From assembly GCA_905220665.1 (NCBI GenBank), contig CAJNAR010000164.1:124001-188000 (forward strand): a DNA stretch of 64,000 nucleotides, written 5' to 3'. Below are positions 12,640-25,600 of the stretch, piece after piece. A program made the translations under genes and the position numbers. Under the pieces are notes generated by a model. That model was not told where the DNA came from. It worked only from the letters and a program-made list of their open reading frames with translations, and did no database searches. The DNA comes from Albugo candida. Its lineage: Eukaryota; Oomycota; Peronosporomycetes; Albuginales; Albuginaceae. How positions within the stretch are numbered: position 1 is the stretch's first letter; the number at the start of each line of letters is the position of its first letter.

Positions 12640-15590
12640 CGACTTGAACCATTGTTTTCGAGAGGAAAGAGTTGAAAAAAGTTGTTTTTTCAAGTTGTTT
12701 TTACTAAATTAGCGGGTTACTTAGTAGCCGGCAATTTAAGAAGTAAGTCTCCTAGTTCAGCACATGCTTTGCGGCACGGTCTTCTCGCATGTAGACGCGG
12801 TATCTTCTGTTTACTTCTTCAAAAGCAACAATGCAATTAGATGATGCCATTGCCAATATTCATTTTATCTGTGTCCGAAAAACCATTCATGAAGATCCCC
12901 AAGGGCAGATATGACTTAAGCTCGTCAGATATTTTGTTGGTGACGCTCTATCAGGGTTTTCGTTTGCTGGGCAAGCTACCAGTAAATTATGCTGCATATT
13001 GATCTGTTTCCCAGGAAAGTGTAACTAAAAAACTCTCGCAACGATCATGCACCTAGTCGAGGTCATCATCGTCCGATTGATTTTTTTTGGTCTCTCTATC
13101 TCTTTCCTGGCTTCTTTCTTCATTCCGCTATCTGGCCACATCCGCTTCCTTACAAAAAAAGAAATTTGTATGTCTTTCACCTAATCGGTTTGTAAAGCAT
13201 CGATTCTGCAGTGATAATTTCTTTCTGGTCGACCGACAGTACTCACGATTTACTTGTTTCCAAGCCTATCTCCACGTCTATGATAATCGAATCTTTTCTT
13301 CACAAAGGATGTATTTTCCATCAAATCTACGTTGAGAGCAACGTTTTTCATATCGCATCTTACCTGTGCAAGCTGCACTACAATTTTCGTTAGCGAAGAT
13401 CTAGAAGCAATTATATTGTAGTTTGAGCTTTCGCTGGTACACGTTCTAGCCTCTCACGACTGTCTGGTTTCCAAAAGCTATGATGGCCAGCGTCACAGTT
13501 CCTTCTTAGTATTTTACATCCTACTGCACGCAAATACCGACAGCATCTTCTAATTTATCAATTCAAATCTCATCTCCAACCAGGTGACGATCTTAACCGC
13601 TATTCAGGATCCAGAAATCGTCATTATATCACGAAACGTCCGGTATAGTCATTCAAGATCCACATCATCGCTTCTAGACGTTTCGCTTTCGTACAGTTTG
13701 CCTTCAAATGTACCATTTTATTACGAATACAACTTGGTTTCATTTGTTTTGAAAGCTAAGGTCTTTACTTGAACTGACCACTTTCCTGTATAGCGTGTAC
13801 TGACTGTATCAGACAGACACTCGGACAAGATGCGCCAGTTCTTCTGCTCACTTTGATACTCGAGTCAGAGATGATGCACGTTCGTTATTAGCACCATCAT
13901 CATGTACCAAGAGGCATATTTAACAATATTGTTCTATAGCTAGGCAATTATTACGAAGCATCACTTGACGCTTCAACCACTGTTTTCGGGTACATTAAAA
14001 GGCTTGTCCACAACGCCTTGTTGTATCCTTATGGCGCAGGGTTATATGAGTGTCGGATACGTGTTACGTCCGTTGATATTATACCTTCCGGATAAATGAC
14101 CAAATAGGTGCACCATTACATCTTCGGGAAGAAAAACCGCACACCGATTGAGGTAGAAACATTCGTCTCAAAACTGTCTTCCATATTCCAGGAAATCGAA
14201 CCCCGAGATTATTAGAACTCCCACCCGTCGAAAGTTTCATTCTTCTCTGCTTCTGTCATGCGATATGATATCGAAACGCGGGTTGTATGCCATGAAAGCA
14301 GGTTCTGCCTTACCCATGACATAAATCTTTGGCGATCGAATTCACGTAGTCATATACAGCTGATGTCATCCCTTATTCCAAAGTTCATTTACGGCTTGCC
14401 TGTTAATAAATCCAAATGCATCCAGTAACCGCGCCTCAGAGCGGATTCATGAAGATTCGGAATACCGTTTGGCACATCAGGGATTTTTATGACACCCTTC
14501 TAGACTTTGCACCCATCGCAACATTCTTTTGGAACTCAAATTATTACCCCTACCCAAGGCTACCCAAGTGACCAACCAGCCTCATATAAGCTATTCAGAT
14601 ACTCGCCATTCTCGTCTTGGCCGTTGCTCTTGTGACCTTGAGCTACTTATTCGCACAGTGCAGCACCTTCGGTATTAATATTTTCCCTGATTGTTCGTAT
14701 AACACTTCGTTCTTTTCGCAACTAGAATTTTAACGGTAGGAGAGTTGTTATAATAGTCAACCCTGCCATCGTGATCAAAATTCGCCACTGGTTTCATCAC
14801 TGTTAGGTCTTGGTACGATCGTCACGGACACGACAGAGAAAAATCAAACGAAGAAGGCGATTTTCCAGAGTAAGTGATCTTTTTTACCGCAGTTCAAGAA
14901 AATACTTAAGATTTCGCTCACAGAATAAATGTTACCTAGCCCATGCATATCCACGTATAAAAAAGTAACTTATCAGATTAATCCTTTTGCTCCTGTGGAA
15001 CTTTCGTCGTTTTATCTTCAAGTCTCTCAATTTCCAACAAATATTATATTACATAGCTTTTATTCTTAATCCGACTATTTTAAAAGATCTGGTACAATCT
15101 TATCATGGTGGATGAGCCGTATTGAACATAGACTAAATGCATCAGATATGGCTGAGGTACAATTTTCGGGTCAACTTCTTAATGAGCTAAATCAACTCAT
15201 GCTTCGTATCTATTTGACGATCGCATCACTTGATCGCAGCCCGAGTGGCAGTCAGTGTACTTGTGAACACATGCAGATTTATAGCTGGAACTACTACCGC
15301 CACGGAACCAACAAAATCATCTCTTCCACACTGAACAGGCGTTGTGTGTGCTATCATGCCGATGTGCGATTGAACCTGAAAAAGCTTTAGCAGGTATAAC
15401 CGATTTATGGCTTGCCTTATAGGTAGTGAGGTCTGAACCAGCCAAAATTGTCGTTTGCTTGTACGTTGGGCCCACACGATCAATCGTTTTGACGGCTGTG
15501 CTGCTGCCAAAACAAAAGCGAATTTAAATTGCATGCAAAGGTGCTGACTCGACGATCACTGCTGTGGGTACGGTGCCGGCATGTAGTAGA
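12640..15590. other. No recognisable feature
   Basis: Open frames are short (up to 82 codons) and without known motifs. I see no inverted-repeat ends or RNA gene. It may contain old, unrecognisable sequence between the two LINE copies. Confidence 0.45.
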
Positions 15591-15599
15591 GCAAGTAGG

Positions 15600-15920
15600 A
15601 GGGTCAAGTAGGAGGGTCCGTACCCAGCTCGGTTAAGGGTGTTCACCCGTAGTACTTTTATTTGGACACCATTCTGTTACTACAGTTTGGTGGTTATCTA
15701 CTCTATTCTAATCACTAGTATGTAACGCTCTGAAGAGCCCGGTCCAACTCCTGTACAGTTATTTTCTGGTGTAGTTGCCAGCGGTCTTGACACGTCCATA
15801 TGTTCATTGATTAGGTTGATATTTACGGAGGAACCTTTGCCTCCGCCGAGGGGCCCCACCGCAGCCCGTTTGCCACCGCTGGGATACGAACCGGGGTACC
15901 CACGGTCGGAACACATGTAT
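15600..15920 (-). repeat. Possible tRNA-like SINE, minus strand
   Basis: On the minus strand, a B-box-like GGTTCGTATCCC (about 15890) is followed by a body and then by a 3' end reading AACCGAGCTGGGTACGGACC. That end resembles the junction sequence found at the LINE 3' ends of this window. No clear A box was found. The short open frame 15698-15916 is probably fortuitous. Confidence 0.35.
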
Positions 15921-16017
15921 ACTATCTTCTAAGCCCCCCGACGGTCACTTCTTTACTTGCCAGCTGCTGCGTACCTGCCCAACAGAATACAACAAACTTT
16001 CTACCCTGTCGAAGATA

Positions 16018-18360
16018 ATGCTTTCTATCGACATCTCAAGCCTTCCTACCGTCACCTCACCGGATGTTGACCACCCGTATCCTAACAACTTGTCCGTTAC
16101 ATCACCGGATGTGGGTAACTTGTCTCCTCGTAACTCGTCCGTTAGTGATCCGTTACCTGTAAAGGATGCGCCCACGTCCTCACCTATCCCGTCCAATCCT
16201 TTACCGGCTGACGTGCTAATTGGCCAATCAGAAGCCGCTATAGAGATTGAGACACCTCTCTCTCCCATTCCAGTTCCTGCCAATCAGCCGGTCGCTATGG
16301 AGGTGGTTGACGCGTTGCCGTCAGCACCTCGGAAACCGGTTAAGCAAGGCCAGAAAACCGGTCATCGGCCAAGTCTCGCCGATATCCTGAAGGGCCATGA
16401 GGGAATCCGCAAGGATAAAGCGACGAAAAAAGCAACCTGGAAAGTTGAAATGCCCAAGCCTTAAGCGTCAGATCTACGCGCTATTGAATTGCTGTTCGAA
16501 GAGGGCGGTCCAAGTTAAAAGATTTTGTCTGCTCACTTAACTGCAGCAAGACCTTTCGCATTACCGTGCGCCAAATTCTCGGTTGTGTTGGCGACTGAAC
16601 AATTGCTGGTTCGAACCCCACCAGCGCACATTTTGCAATCTTTTGTTCGAGATCATGGTAACGTGATAGTCGACGAGCTTTTTGAAGCTGGAAAAATTGG
16701 CCAATTGGCAAAATTGCCTGCTGGTAATTTGGGTGTACTTGTTACCAGCGAGGAAGCCTGCCAGCAATTGGTCAATGATAAAGTTACGATTTCTCGGGAA
16801 AAGCTACTCCTTCCGACAATTTGATATTCTCGGTTCACGATTTGTTTTGGATATTTTCGGAATTGGACCGGAAATGTCCACTCTCAAACTTGCGTCGGCA
16901 TTGCATCGTCTTGGTTGCGATGTTCTGTATGAGTATTTTCGCGAAGCAGCGGCTTCCAGAAGACTTTCCATGTCGACTTGGAGAGTTTATTTTTGCGGCA
17001 CAAGCTGTCCTGAGCAGCTCAATGTTGGTGGCAAAGTGTGTGAGCAAATATGTATCGAGGGGAGATACTACTTCGCTCGAGGAAAAGCTTCTCCACTCCC
17101 GGTTGATCGGTTGAGGATGGGTCAGCGTATTCCGCGCTGTTTACTGCTGCCGATGAACACTCTTCAACCGAATCGGCAACAAAAAAACAAATTGGCTTCA
17201 TCGGCTGAAAGTCAGCCCGTGAAGTCACAACCGACACAAAAACCAGACAGCATCAACGTAAACATGCCTGAAGTGTCTTAACAAAGTCCCACGAACAAGC
17301 TTGCAGCTAGTACAGTCGCTTCTGTTCGCAACGTCGCTGATGGATACGTTTCCGAACTACTCAACTCGGATCCATCCCAGCAGGATATTTCTTCAGCTGT
17401 TCCGGATGTCAACGACAATGAACAAAAACTTGCAGAAAAAGCATCGTCACAGTCTATAGAAGATACTTGGACTCCAGTTCGGCCACGCAACAAGCGCAAT
17501 CGCTCGTTCGATCGCTTTCAGAGTTTACTAAGCAATGCCCTTCCAAAATCGTTGGAAGGTTTTGCTACAAGCAATTACTTTGACGTACTTGGCTCGGTCG
17601 ACGCGGATTTTGTGAAAATCGACGTAACAACGAAAGCCGACTTTGGAAAGAGGTACCAGATTGTACCATCCAAGCTTGTGGTTAAAAATGATCTGGCTAA
17701 TTCCAAAGAAGCGTCTCATTTCATGAAGAAAAACCACACCCGGATCGAAAAGGACGATCGTTCTAATCGAGTGGCAGAGGTGGTGGATTTCCTGATCCAA
17801 GATTTGAAAACAGCTCAAACTCCCCCTCGACCAGATACTTTATTGAAAGAGGATGTTCATGCGGCGAAAGCAAGCAAACATGTTGGATTCACCTCCAAAG
17901 GAGACAGTATTCTTCACTTTGCCATGGACCATCCGATTGCACTGCATGGAGTGGTAAATCGCACATGAGGTCGAATGACCCATGCTTGGAGCAAGTGGTG
18001 CGAATACACACCATAAACCGTATACTTGAGCCGAATTCGGATACCACGTTCAGCAAAAAATGGTCCAAGCAAGTCGGTGTCTCCGTTTCGGCCGTTCGGC
18101 AAAATATGCTCGAAACGGCAGACAACTGGTGGACTACATCACTGGAAGTGGAAGCATTGACACGAGCAACATCCTCACTCTCGTTCTTCGAGCTAATGTT
18201 GATGTGCACGGCACCAACAATATATCATAGCGACCACTGGATCCAGTACGTTACTGGTCAGCCGGTGTTGTGGATTCCAACTCACTGTCACCTTCTTCAC
18301 ACGAATGTGTTGTTGCACATTTTGCGCTCACCGCTGGGTACACTTTGTCTCAGCGAGTAG
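16018..18360 (+). pseudogene. LINE copy 2 ORF1, frameshifted
   Basis: The open pieces are 16018-16464, 16525-16824, 16682-17281, 17552-17968 and 17965-18360. They collinearly match ORF1 of LINE copy 1. The N-terminal motif is RPSLADILKGHEGIRKDKA, the middle has FRQFDILGSRFVLDIFGIG, and the C-terminal motif is LMLMCTAPTIYHSDHWIQY. The N-terminal 100 residues are Ser/Pro/Thr-rich. A stop at 16462 and several frame changes prevent a single product. Confidence 0.7.
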
Positions 18361-18539
18361 TTTGACGCAAAGTGGGAGAGTCCAATTTTCAATGACTTGG
18401 TGCAGTTACAGTCGTCGACCCTTCTTCTTACCGACGAAGGGCCCATACTACAGCTGAAGGAGGAAGACGGAGTTAAAAAACTCGTCGTTGGGCCCCTTTC
18501 AGTTCGATACTAAGGGCAGCTCAACGGAAATTCTTTCGT

Positions 18540-21500
18540 GGACAAATAAAACCATTCCTTCCGTTAATACAAACGGAATCAAAAAGAATGGTATCTATTG
18601 ATACAACACACACTATCGAAATACGCTATTTGTTGCGTACAAGAAACTCATTTTCGCGACCGTCAACACCTGGAGGCTTTTCAGTTTCACTTGGCTTCCA
18701 CATTCCGACATCATCTTTTTGTCAGTGACTCGAGTAGTCCTCACTCTCATCCGGTTCGGGAACGAGTAAACGGGGTTATGACAATTATTCCTCACGATTT
18801 TCCCGGATCTGACTCTGCACAAGCTCTTACCTCTGTCTCCGTACCTGACCGATATTTGGTTGTGCGTTTGGCGATTCTTGGAGCTCCAGTATATTTCCAT
18901 AACATTTATGCGCCGGTGAATCCAGCGGAACGCAAAAAGGTTTTCGATCAACTTCAAACGGGATCTTTTGAACACAGCGCAACGCACATCATTTGTGGCG
19001 ATTTGAACGCAACCTTGTGTCCCAGTTTAAATTGCTCCAGTGGTGTATATAGATAGGCACGAGACAAGTCGCCTCTCATGTTTGGAATGGCTTTTCGACT
19101 TGGGTGTGCTGGATGCTTAGCGTCAACATCATCCTGAAGCACGTATGTTTACTGCCCCCAACCCAGAAAAACCGGCTGGATTACATCCTTTTGTCGGAAC
19201 CTCTTTTCCAATCAGTCTACAAGGAGTCCAGGTACGTTTCACTCACATACACGGGTGATCATCTGGCTCATGTTGTAAAGTTTGCAAATCCATACCAACT
19301 CCAAGGTCGTGGTTATTGGAAATGTCCTTTATCATTATTCGACTATCCAGAAATCAAAGAAGCAATCGAGGAGGAGGCGGATCGTATCTTAGCAAAGCTT
19401 CGTGTTTACTCTCATCCTGGAACAGACTGGGAGAATCGGGAGAAGCAGACAAAAAAGTTATTACAGCAAGTGCAAAAGAAGATTCGTAGTCAGGAAGATT
19501 TGGATATCACCCGCGCTCGTGCTGAGTTGGGCGAAGCTGCAGTATCTTTTCGACAATCAAATCAAGAACACGAAAAAAAGCTGTACGACGACGCTCTTTG
19601 CTCTTATCATGACAGGGCCAGGAGCTCGTCCAAGTATAATCAAGACTCCATGTTCGATTACCACATAAAGAACATGGAGAAATCAGCTCGCCATTTTTCG
19701 ACCAGTGGACTCAAATTGTCATCGTGTAGCCTTGGAAGAAGCTCTACTTCCTAATGGACAAGTGTCAAAGAACCCTATTGATATCACGCTTCAGTTTATA
19801 GATCACTGGGGAGGTATCACGGGAGATCAACATATTTCAGCTGGACTTCCTTTGCGTCCATGCGCGACACAACAACACACATTGCCTCAATGGATCACAG
19901 AAACATTATCCAGCCCTGACGAACCTTTTTGTCCGCTCCATTAACCAAACTGGAGATGGAAGAAGCAATAAATAGTATGCGTGGACACTCGTCACCTGGT
20001 ATGGATGGATTACCGGCAGCATTCTACCAACTCGCTCCGAGTGTTTTTGGTGAATGGTTGCAAATTGTCTTCGAACACCAACTTCGTCGAGGCTCTTTGC
20101 TGCGTTCTTAACGTAATTCAGCAATCACGTTGCTATACAAAAAAAGATCCTGTGCTGATCCTGGCAAATATCGTCCTATTGCCTTCATATGCGTGGATCT
20201 GAAAGTGCTGTCGAAGGTACTCGCGTACCGACTTCAGCAGGTGCTTCCGGAAATGATCCACGAGGACTAAAAAGCATTTCTGCGAGGACGTTCCATCCAT
20301 CATCACATTCGGTATATGAGTGATATGCAGGATCTAGTCACTCATCGTGATGAAGAAGCATACGCAACATTTCTCGATTTTGAGAGAGCATACGATCGAG
20401 TGGATTGGTCGTACATGTTTGCAGTTTAATTGAAAATGAATTGTGGAAATTCGTTCATCCAGTGGAAAAAGCTTCTGTACACTCCGTCGAGGGGTGTTCA
20501 ACAGGATGATTCACTGTCCACTTTTCACTTTCTCATGACGATTGTGCGGAGGCATGAAAGACCAGGAATATGCATCACTCCAACGAATACAGCAACGACT
20601 TTGTTTTATGCGGACGACTCGACATTATTATCGTCTTCGCTCAGTGGAGTGGAGGCGCAGCTCAAGATTGTTCAGAAGTATTGCGATGGTTCAGGTGCAA
20701 AGCTTAACTTGTCCAAGTCCACTTTGCTCTCACTAAATCGACACCAAGTAGGTCAACCGTTTGCACATGTGAAAGTACTCTGACAGAGCGCGTCGGTGAA
20801 ATATTTGGGAGCTCCATTCAGTCAATCACCCGTTGGTGATTTGATGATCGAATTCTTATAAGATCGTTTTTATGGTGGATTCCGTCAGTGGTTTCGTCGA
20901 GCCAGAAGAGTTCGTGGAAGATTACTGGTGGCACAAACTATGGTGTTATCACGTTTAGGGCATCTAACAACTCATTTTAACATCCCGCAACATTTTGTTC
21001 GACGCTGGCAATCGATGCTCAATCGATTCGTTTTGAGTCGGAAGTATGAGCGCGATTCAACACACGTTCAACTGATCAGGTCGGACTTCTTGTACCTACC
21101 TCATTCAGAGGGTGGCTTTCAGGTTCCGATTATCTCAACACAACTGAAGAAACAATGCTTCCAGATTTTACAACAATTTCTACTTCATTCCAGTACAGCT
21201 TTACCCAGCAACTGGACACTTCCTGGAATGGAGATCACACGATGCATTATGTATTCGGTTCCACCAAAGTCATTGGGATCTTACCGACAAAAAACTATCA
21301 CAACAGGAGCGATTTCTCACGATGTTGGTTGCTCCTATATGGTTTCATATCGACCCTCATCTGCATTTTTAGAAGAGATATTGGTCAACGAGTGTCTCTG
21401 CTCATCGTCGATGTCTGGGAATGGTGCCCGAACCAGCGCTTAGTTTTCGGATGCGCTTCGCTCAAGCGTTTCAAATACGGTCTTTACGTGACTTGTTTGG

Positions 21501-22250
21501 TGGAAGAACGGACTGGTTCGCCTCTGCTCTCGAATTCATTTCGCGTTTTAGTACAAGGGAGGTTGGAACAGCCGTTCGATTAGTCTCAATCGAAGTCTTT
21601 ACGCCGGTTATACTTCGAAGCAACGCAAATTCTGCGACGAGCTCAACCTGATGGCGTATTACGCTGTCCCGTAAGGGAAATGGCACACGCTTATTTGGTT
21701 CACTTTGGCATTCACCTTTCGGACAAGAAGGTTTTTTTTTGATGATACCTCGGAATCATCTTTATCAAGTCGTTGGGAAGGTATTGTCACCGGATAAACC
21801 ACACCCCATGTTGCTCCACGTACCAGAACGTGATCGAAGCGGGACGTCAACATGGGTGAAAGATTTTTACAATTTATTTAAACGTCTTCGCAGACATTTG
21901 CTACCGATCTATTCGGATGTCCAGTTCCGACTATCCTTCTGTATGTTACCAGCTCGAGTACGATTTTGGTTTTTGTAAAAATCACATCTAGAAATCATCC
22001 TGTGCACTCAGAAGCATTGTCGTGCGGTCAAAAGCTACCCGCATTTGTTTTTCGATTGCAAGAGGACAAGTTCAATTTAGGAGGAGCTCTTTTCGTCGTG
22101 GACAATCTTCTTTTCAGTTCGCCCGCGATGCTCGCACATCGCGAGTGCACGGATTCCTCACTTCGTGATGCGTGGAAGCCTTGTCGAGTGGTCCTGGAGG
22201 ATATTTGGTTACATTAGTCGCGTTCGCGATTCATTTTATTTGAACGGATC
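18540..22250 (+). pseudogene. LINE copy 2 ORF2, heavily broken
   Basis: The endonuclease portion (18598-19056) has CCVQETHFRD, VYFHNIYAPV and HIICGDLNAT. A linker and N-terminal RT part lie at 19104-19754. RT motifs follow in alternating frames: SSPGMDGLPAAFYQL (19997-20036), FLDFERAYDRVDW (about 20371-20409), and FYADDSTLL near 20604-20630, the classical catalytic motif. Further pieces extend to about 22217. Compared with copy 1, the alignable order is preserved and I see no large internal deletion, only point breaks. Confidence 0.75.
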
Positions 22251-22664
22251 GGAATAGCAGAATTTTCGCCCACGGCACTTCGACGCCAACTGCCCCAGCT
22301 GTTTCGGTGATTTATAGCAGACTGAGTGCCCAAATGCGCTATTTTTAACGGCAGTGCTATGATACAGAGCGACCCGAGCAGTTGACACAAAGTATAAGCG
22401 TCTTATCAACATACTGGTTCAGCCAGGAGGTATTTCTCTACTCGGCCCAGCCTGCTTCAAGCTCGACGCCGTCAACGATGCTAAGTCGGTGATGCTTGGC
22501 GTGTCTAGCTCAGTACTATCTTATTTCAGTCGCTGAGCCTCGCTGCGGCTTTCTAGACCAAAATTGCATCCAGTTTATTTATTTATTGTAGTTTAGGCAT
22601 TAGAGAAGTCATTTATGTCTAATTCTAGTAATATAGACAACTTTAACTAAGCCCCCGACGGAGT

Positions 22665-22935
22665 CCGGTCCGTACCCAGCTCAGTCGTTTAAGCACTTGA
22701 GCGCACGGACCTCCTGCCGGATGTCGTTTGTTCGATCCCCGGCAGTGTGGGCAGCGGTTTGAGCCTACCCAAGCAATAAGCTTGGAAGATATCTGCCTCC
22801 CTAGGTTTGAAGTCAGACTGAAGTGATATTTACACGGTCAGGGGATCATGATAGGACAAGGAAGGTAGTTAAAGAACCAGATAAACAGTGTAATGAAATC
22901 CTTGACAAAGTAGAGCAAGTGCACCTACAAGCCTA
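22665..22935 (+). repeat. tRNA-derived SINE candidate
   Basis: It begins with a tRNA-like segment carrying an A-box-like AGCTCAGTCGTTTAAGC (about 22678) and a B-box-like GTTCGATCCCC (about 22729), about 45 bp apart. A body follows with GTTTGAGCCTACCCAAGCAA and ATATTTACACGGTCAG. An inverted copy of the same body lies at 26890-27125. Each copy directly follows a LINE 3' end in the same orientation. Confidence 0.55.
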
Positions 22936-22949
22936 GTTTTAGAAGGAGG

Positions 22950-23335
22950 GTGCGTTCAGCCTAGTGTGGTGGACTCCAAGCTGTAAAATACGGTACTTTT
23001 GTAACACAGTCTCGTGTTGTGGTGGCCTGAGGCAGCCGCAAGACAGGACCTTAAGCTAGATCATATATTGTCATGATCTCTCACAGGTGACGCATTCCTC
23101 GGCTGTATATCATAATGATTTGAGGTAGCGTAGGCATTTGAAGCTATTTTACTTTTACAAAGCAGGTGCGTTCAAATCGTGGCGTTAGGTAATCGCAAAA
23201 AAGACAGTCAACGACGAGCCATATAATCAACTATCACAGGTAATTTGTGTAACTTTTATGTATGTCATTTATCATTCAACCACGGAAGTCATATTTGTTC
23301 AGATTTTAGTGATATTGACAACTTCAATTGAAATT
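22950..23335 (+). mobile_element. 5'-truncated LINE tail
   Basis: This holds only the 3' untranslated part of the LINE family. CCTAGTGTGGTGGACTCC and the ACGGTACTTTTG unit match the 3' UTR repeat, then GATCTCTCACAGGT, and a final decayed AGTCATATTTG...TTTTAGTGATATTGACAACTT. It is separate from LINE copy 2, whose own tail ends at about 22660. Confidence 0.5.
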
Positions 23336-23392
23336 TGATTGTATTTCACGAGACGAAAAGAAAACGTCTTTTGTTTAGACTATTGCGATAGC

Positions 23393-23878
23393 CTACTTCT
23401 GTTGGAAAAAACACGCAGAAACAATATACAAAGCGAATGATTGCATAAACTGCACGTTCGGGTTTGAATGATCTACCAAACTTGCATAATATGCGAGTGC
23501 GTAACTTTGAGCACCGATGTAATGCAGTACGGCTTCAAAATAATGTTCATTAGGGGCTGTCGATGATAAATAAGATTTTGCAATCTTGCGAATCTCCTGG
23601 GCCGAACTTTGCGCGTCTTTTATAAACAATGTTTTGACGATACCTTGAATAAGTTTTTGGAATTTCGACGCTTGACACTTCTCATTACATTCAGGTGGAG
23701 GTGGAGTTCTCAATCCGTTGTATAACGTAGCAGGAATCATGGGGCATGACTTTGAGCGACGTACCGTTGATCCGAAATCAACATTAATGGGAGTTGGTCG
23801 TAGCGAGTCCGCTGAGCCCTTGACGTTGGTTGTAGCGGAAGCGATAAGCCCGACGACGATGAGAGCGATAGAGACCAT
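23393..23878 (-). CDS. Candidate secreted protein of unknown function
   Basis: The open frame reaches up to 23923, but the Met at 23878 is the better start because it directly opens a typical signal peptide (MVSIALIVVGLIASATT, then NVKG). That gives about 161 residues. The mature part has a Pro-rich N-terminal region with three Cys (KSCPMIP, then PPPPECNEKC) and a helical C-terminal region rich in Ala/Ser/Tyr, with no membrane segment after the signal. I recognise no family. It is not an elicitin (too few Cys), and no RXLR or CHXC motif is seen. It sits alone between a LINE tail and a pseudogene, a setting common for fast-evolving secreted proteins of plant pathogens. That role is inference. 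The downstream sequence to 23335 is LINE-derived. Confidence 0.6.
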   Translation of the reverse strand: MVSIALIVVGLIASATTNVKGSADSLRPTPINVDFGSTVRRSKSCPMIPATLYNGLRTPPPPECNEKCQASKFQKLIQGIVKTLFIKDAQSSAQEIRKIAKSYLSSTAPNEHYFEAVLHYIGAQSYALAYYASLVDHSNPNVQFMQSFALYIVSACFFQQK

Positions 23879-23989
23879 TGATGGAGTTGCTGCTGATTGT
23901 ATATTTGAGAATGAACAGAACAAAAGGAAACTTTACTCAAGTATAGTCCATGGCAATGGCGCTTCCATTGCATTATCAGCTGTTCATTG

Positions 23990-25600
23990 ATCTTCTATAA
24001 GTTGTATCTAGCTCGAATGCATAGGGAGTTGAGATCGCATTAGCTCACTTGCATAGGGAAGGGTTCGACATTACTACGTTCGATCTCGCTTATTACTTAG
24101 AGAGTAATCTCGTCTGATGCAAGCTCTCTCGATGATCCACCCATCATTTTGGGAGACATGTACTTTCCTCTTTCCTCACCAACAGCAGCGGTACGAGTAT
24201 CCTCATAGGAATGCGCCCCCATCTTCACATATCAAGCGATGAGTACACCATCAATCCGACTATCATGGTTTTTTCCACTTCGTTGCTTTGAAACAAGATA
24301 GAAACGTGAAATGCAGCACTGTTCTGTAGTGAGGAAAGGCGTTCTTTCCATCCAGCCTAAACCCTTTATAGATTAAGTGTATCTGATCTTACAAGTACTT
24401 AGCCTCAATGTAGCCAAAAAAATGACAGAGGTGGCACTCAAATTGTATAGGACAGGTCCGCCAATAAATGTTGGTCATTACTTACTCAGCAACTCGTCTG
24501 TAATGTAAATATGTACAATGTCCCACCCATTACGCTCAATAATGTTAACGTACTTCTCATTACGCTTAATAACCTGATCTCGCAGTTTTGTAAAAAAGCG
24601 CTCACGGTACCCACACCGTGAAAGAAAATATGTCCTCTTTTTTTTTAGCTGGCGAGAACGCATACTTTCCTGAGGACGAGCTCTGTCTACACTTTGTGCG
24701 CAATATTGTTAGTCCACATATCAGGAGATGCCATGAATGAGAAGAATACTACTAGGCATTGCTTAGATCCGACGATCATTGACCTTGTGTACATGTCTAT
24801 GAGGCCACAGCTTTTTACCACACACGAGAGATTGTATTTTTGATCAATCTGTGCCATACCGTAATGGAAGTGAATAAAACGCATACTATGTAGCTGAATC
24901 GACATATAGAAACGGCTCAGCTCGTTGGTGCTTTTTAAATGCCATAATGAAGCCACTCATGTCGGAAGTGTCCAGAACCATGCGATACTTGACGCTTCTT
25001 CTGACTCGAATAAGCACATCCACCTTACCTTTCCAAGCTTATTGCAAACAGAAGCTGCATGGAATCTTTCAGCTTATATGTCATTTGTGTACGAGATTAA
25101 TATTGGAAATATGATTCCCACATGCAGCGACGGATTTTGAATCGACTATATTGCTTTTACAATCTCAAGATCCGAATTGCTACAGGTTAACATTGTCCAT
25201 TATACAATGATACAGTATCGAGGATTCTTTTCATTTTCTGCTTTGCTTGAAATCACACGGTGGAAAAGCAATATCGAAATATTTGTCAAACGTATTCGTG
25301 CGAAAAGAAAGAGCTCAAATACGAGCACTTTGTTATGGCTCGTGCAAGAGGGACCCGGGCTGTCTTCTGCAACATGTAATCCATCCAAAACTGTCTAATC
25401 ACGTGCTGAGACCAACGTTTTTCAACCACAGTAGAAACAATGATGACTAGCACAGAACAATCATTGATAGAGGAGTGGACAATGACAACGGATAGCCATC
25501 TCTAGTTGTCGAATTACAAATTTTATGCAAAGAACATGCCGTAGATCCTGGCGTGAGCAATAAAGCTACAGTTTATGTTGGGCAAGATTATTTAGTAGAC
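23990..25600. other. No clear gene; short open frames only
   Basis: Small frames at 24478-24663 (minus, basic, YFLSRCGYRERFFTKLRDQ) and 24687-24956 (minus) look somewhat protein-like, but I recognise neither. The stretch next to 25600 may include the lost 5' part of the following pseudogene. Confidence 0.4.

Larger units (their letters stand above)
5590..12640 (-). mobile_element. L1-like non-LTR retrotransposon (LINE copy 1), nearly full length
   Basis: Two consecutive open regions on the minus strand, ORF1 (12384-10403) and ORF2 (10185-5992), have the order expected of an L1/Tx1-type LINE: nucleic-acid-binding-type ORF1, then APE endonuclease, reverse transcriptase and a C-terminal CCHC motif. 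The 3' untranslated part (5991 to about 5590) contains a four-unit short repeat and ends in a motif shared with the two other LINE copies in this window. The 5' boundary is approximate. Breaks are few, so this is the youngest-looking LINE here. Confidence 0.85.
15930..22660 (+). mobile_element. L1-like LINE copy 2, decayed
   Basis: This has the same gene order and protein motifs as LINE copy 1 but lies on the plus strand and carries many more breaks. It ends at about 22605-22660 with AGAAGTCATTTATGTCTAA followed by TTCTAGTAATATAGACAACT, the same 3' motif as in copies 1 and 3. The number of frame changes (at least ten open pieces) says it is older than copy 1 or was copied from a broken source. 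Confidence 0.8.

Noticed and set aside
15698..15916. 72-codon Gly-rich minus-strand frame
   Set aside because: Lies in a SINE-like repeat and has no family match; likely fortuitous.
22665..22760. A functional tRNA gene
   Set aside because: A- and B-box-like motifs are present, but I could not form an acceptor stem or anticodon arm, and the sequence continues as a repeat.
23393..23923. Elicitin identity for the secreted protein
   Set aside because: Only three Cys remain after the signal peptide and their spacing does not fit the six-Cys elicitin pattern.
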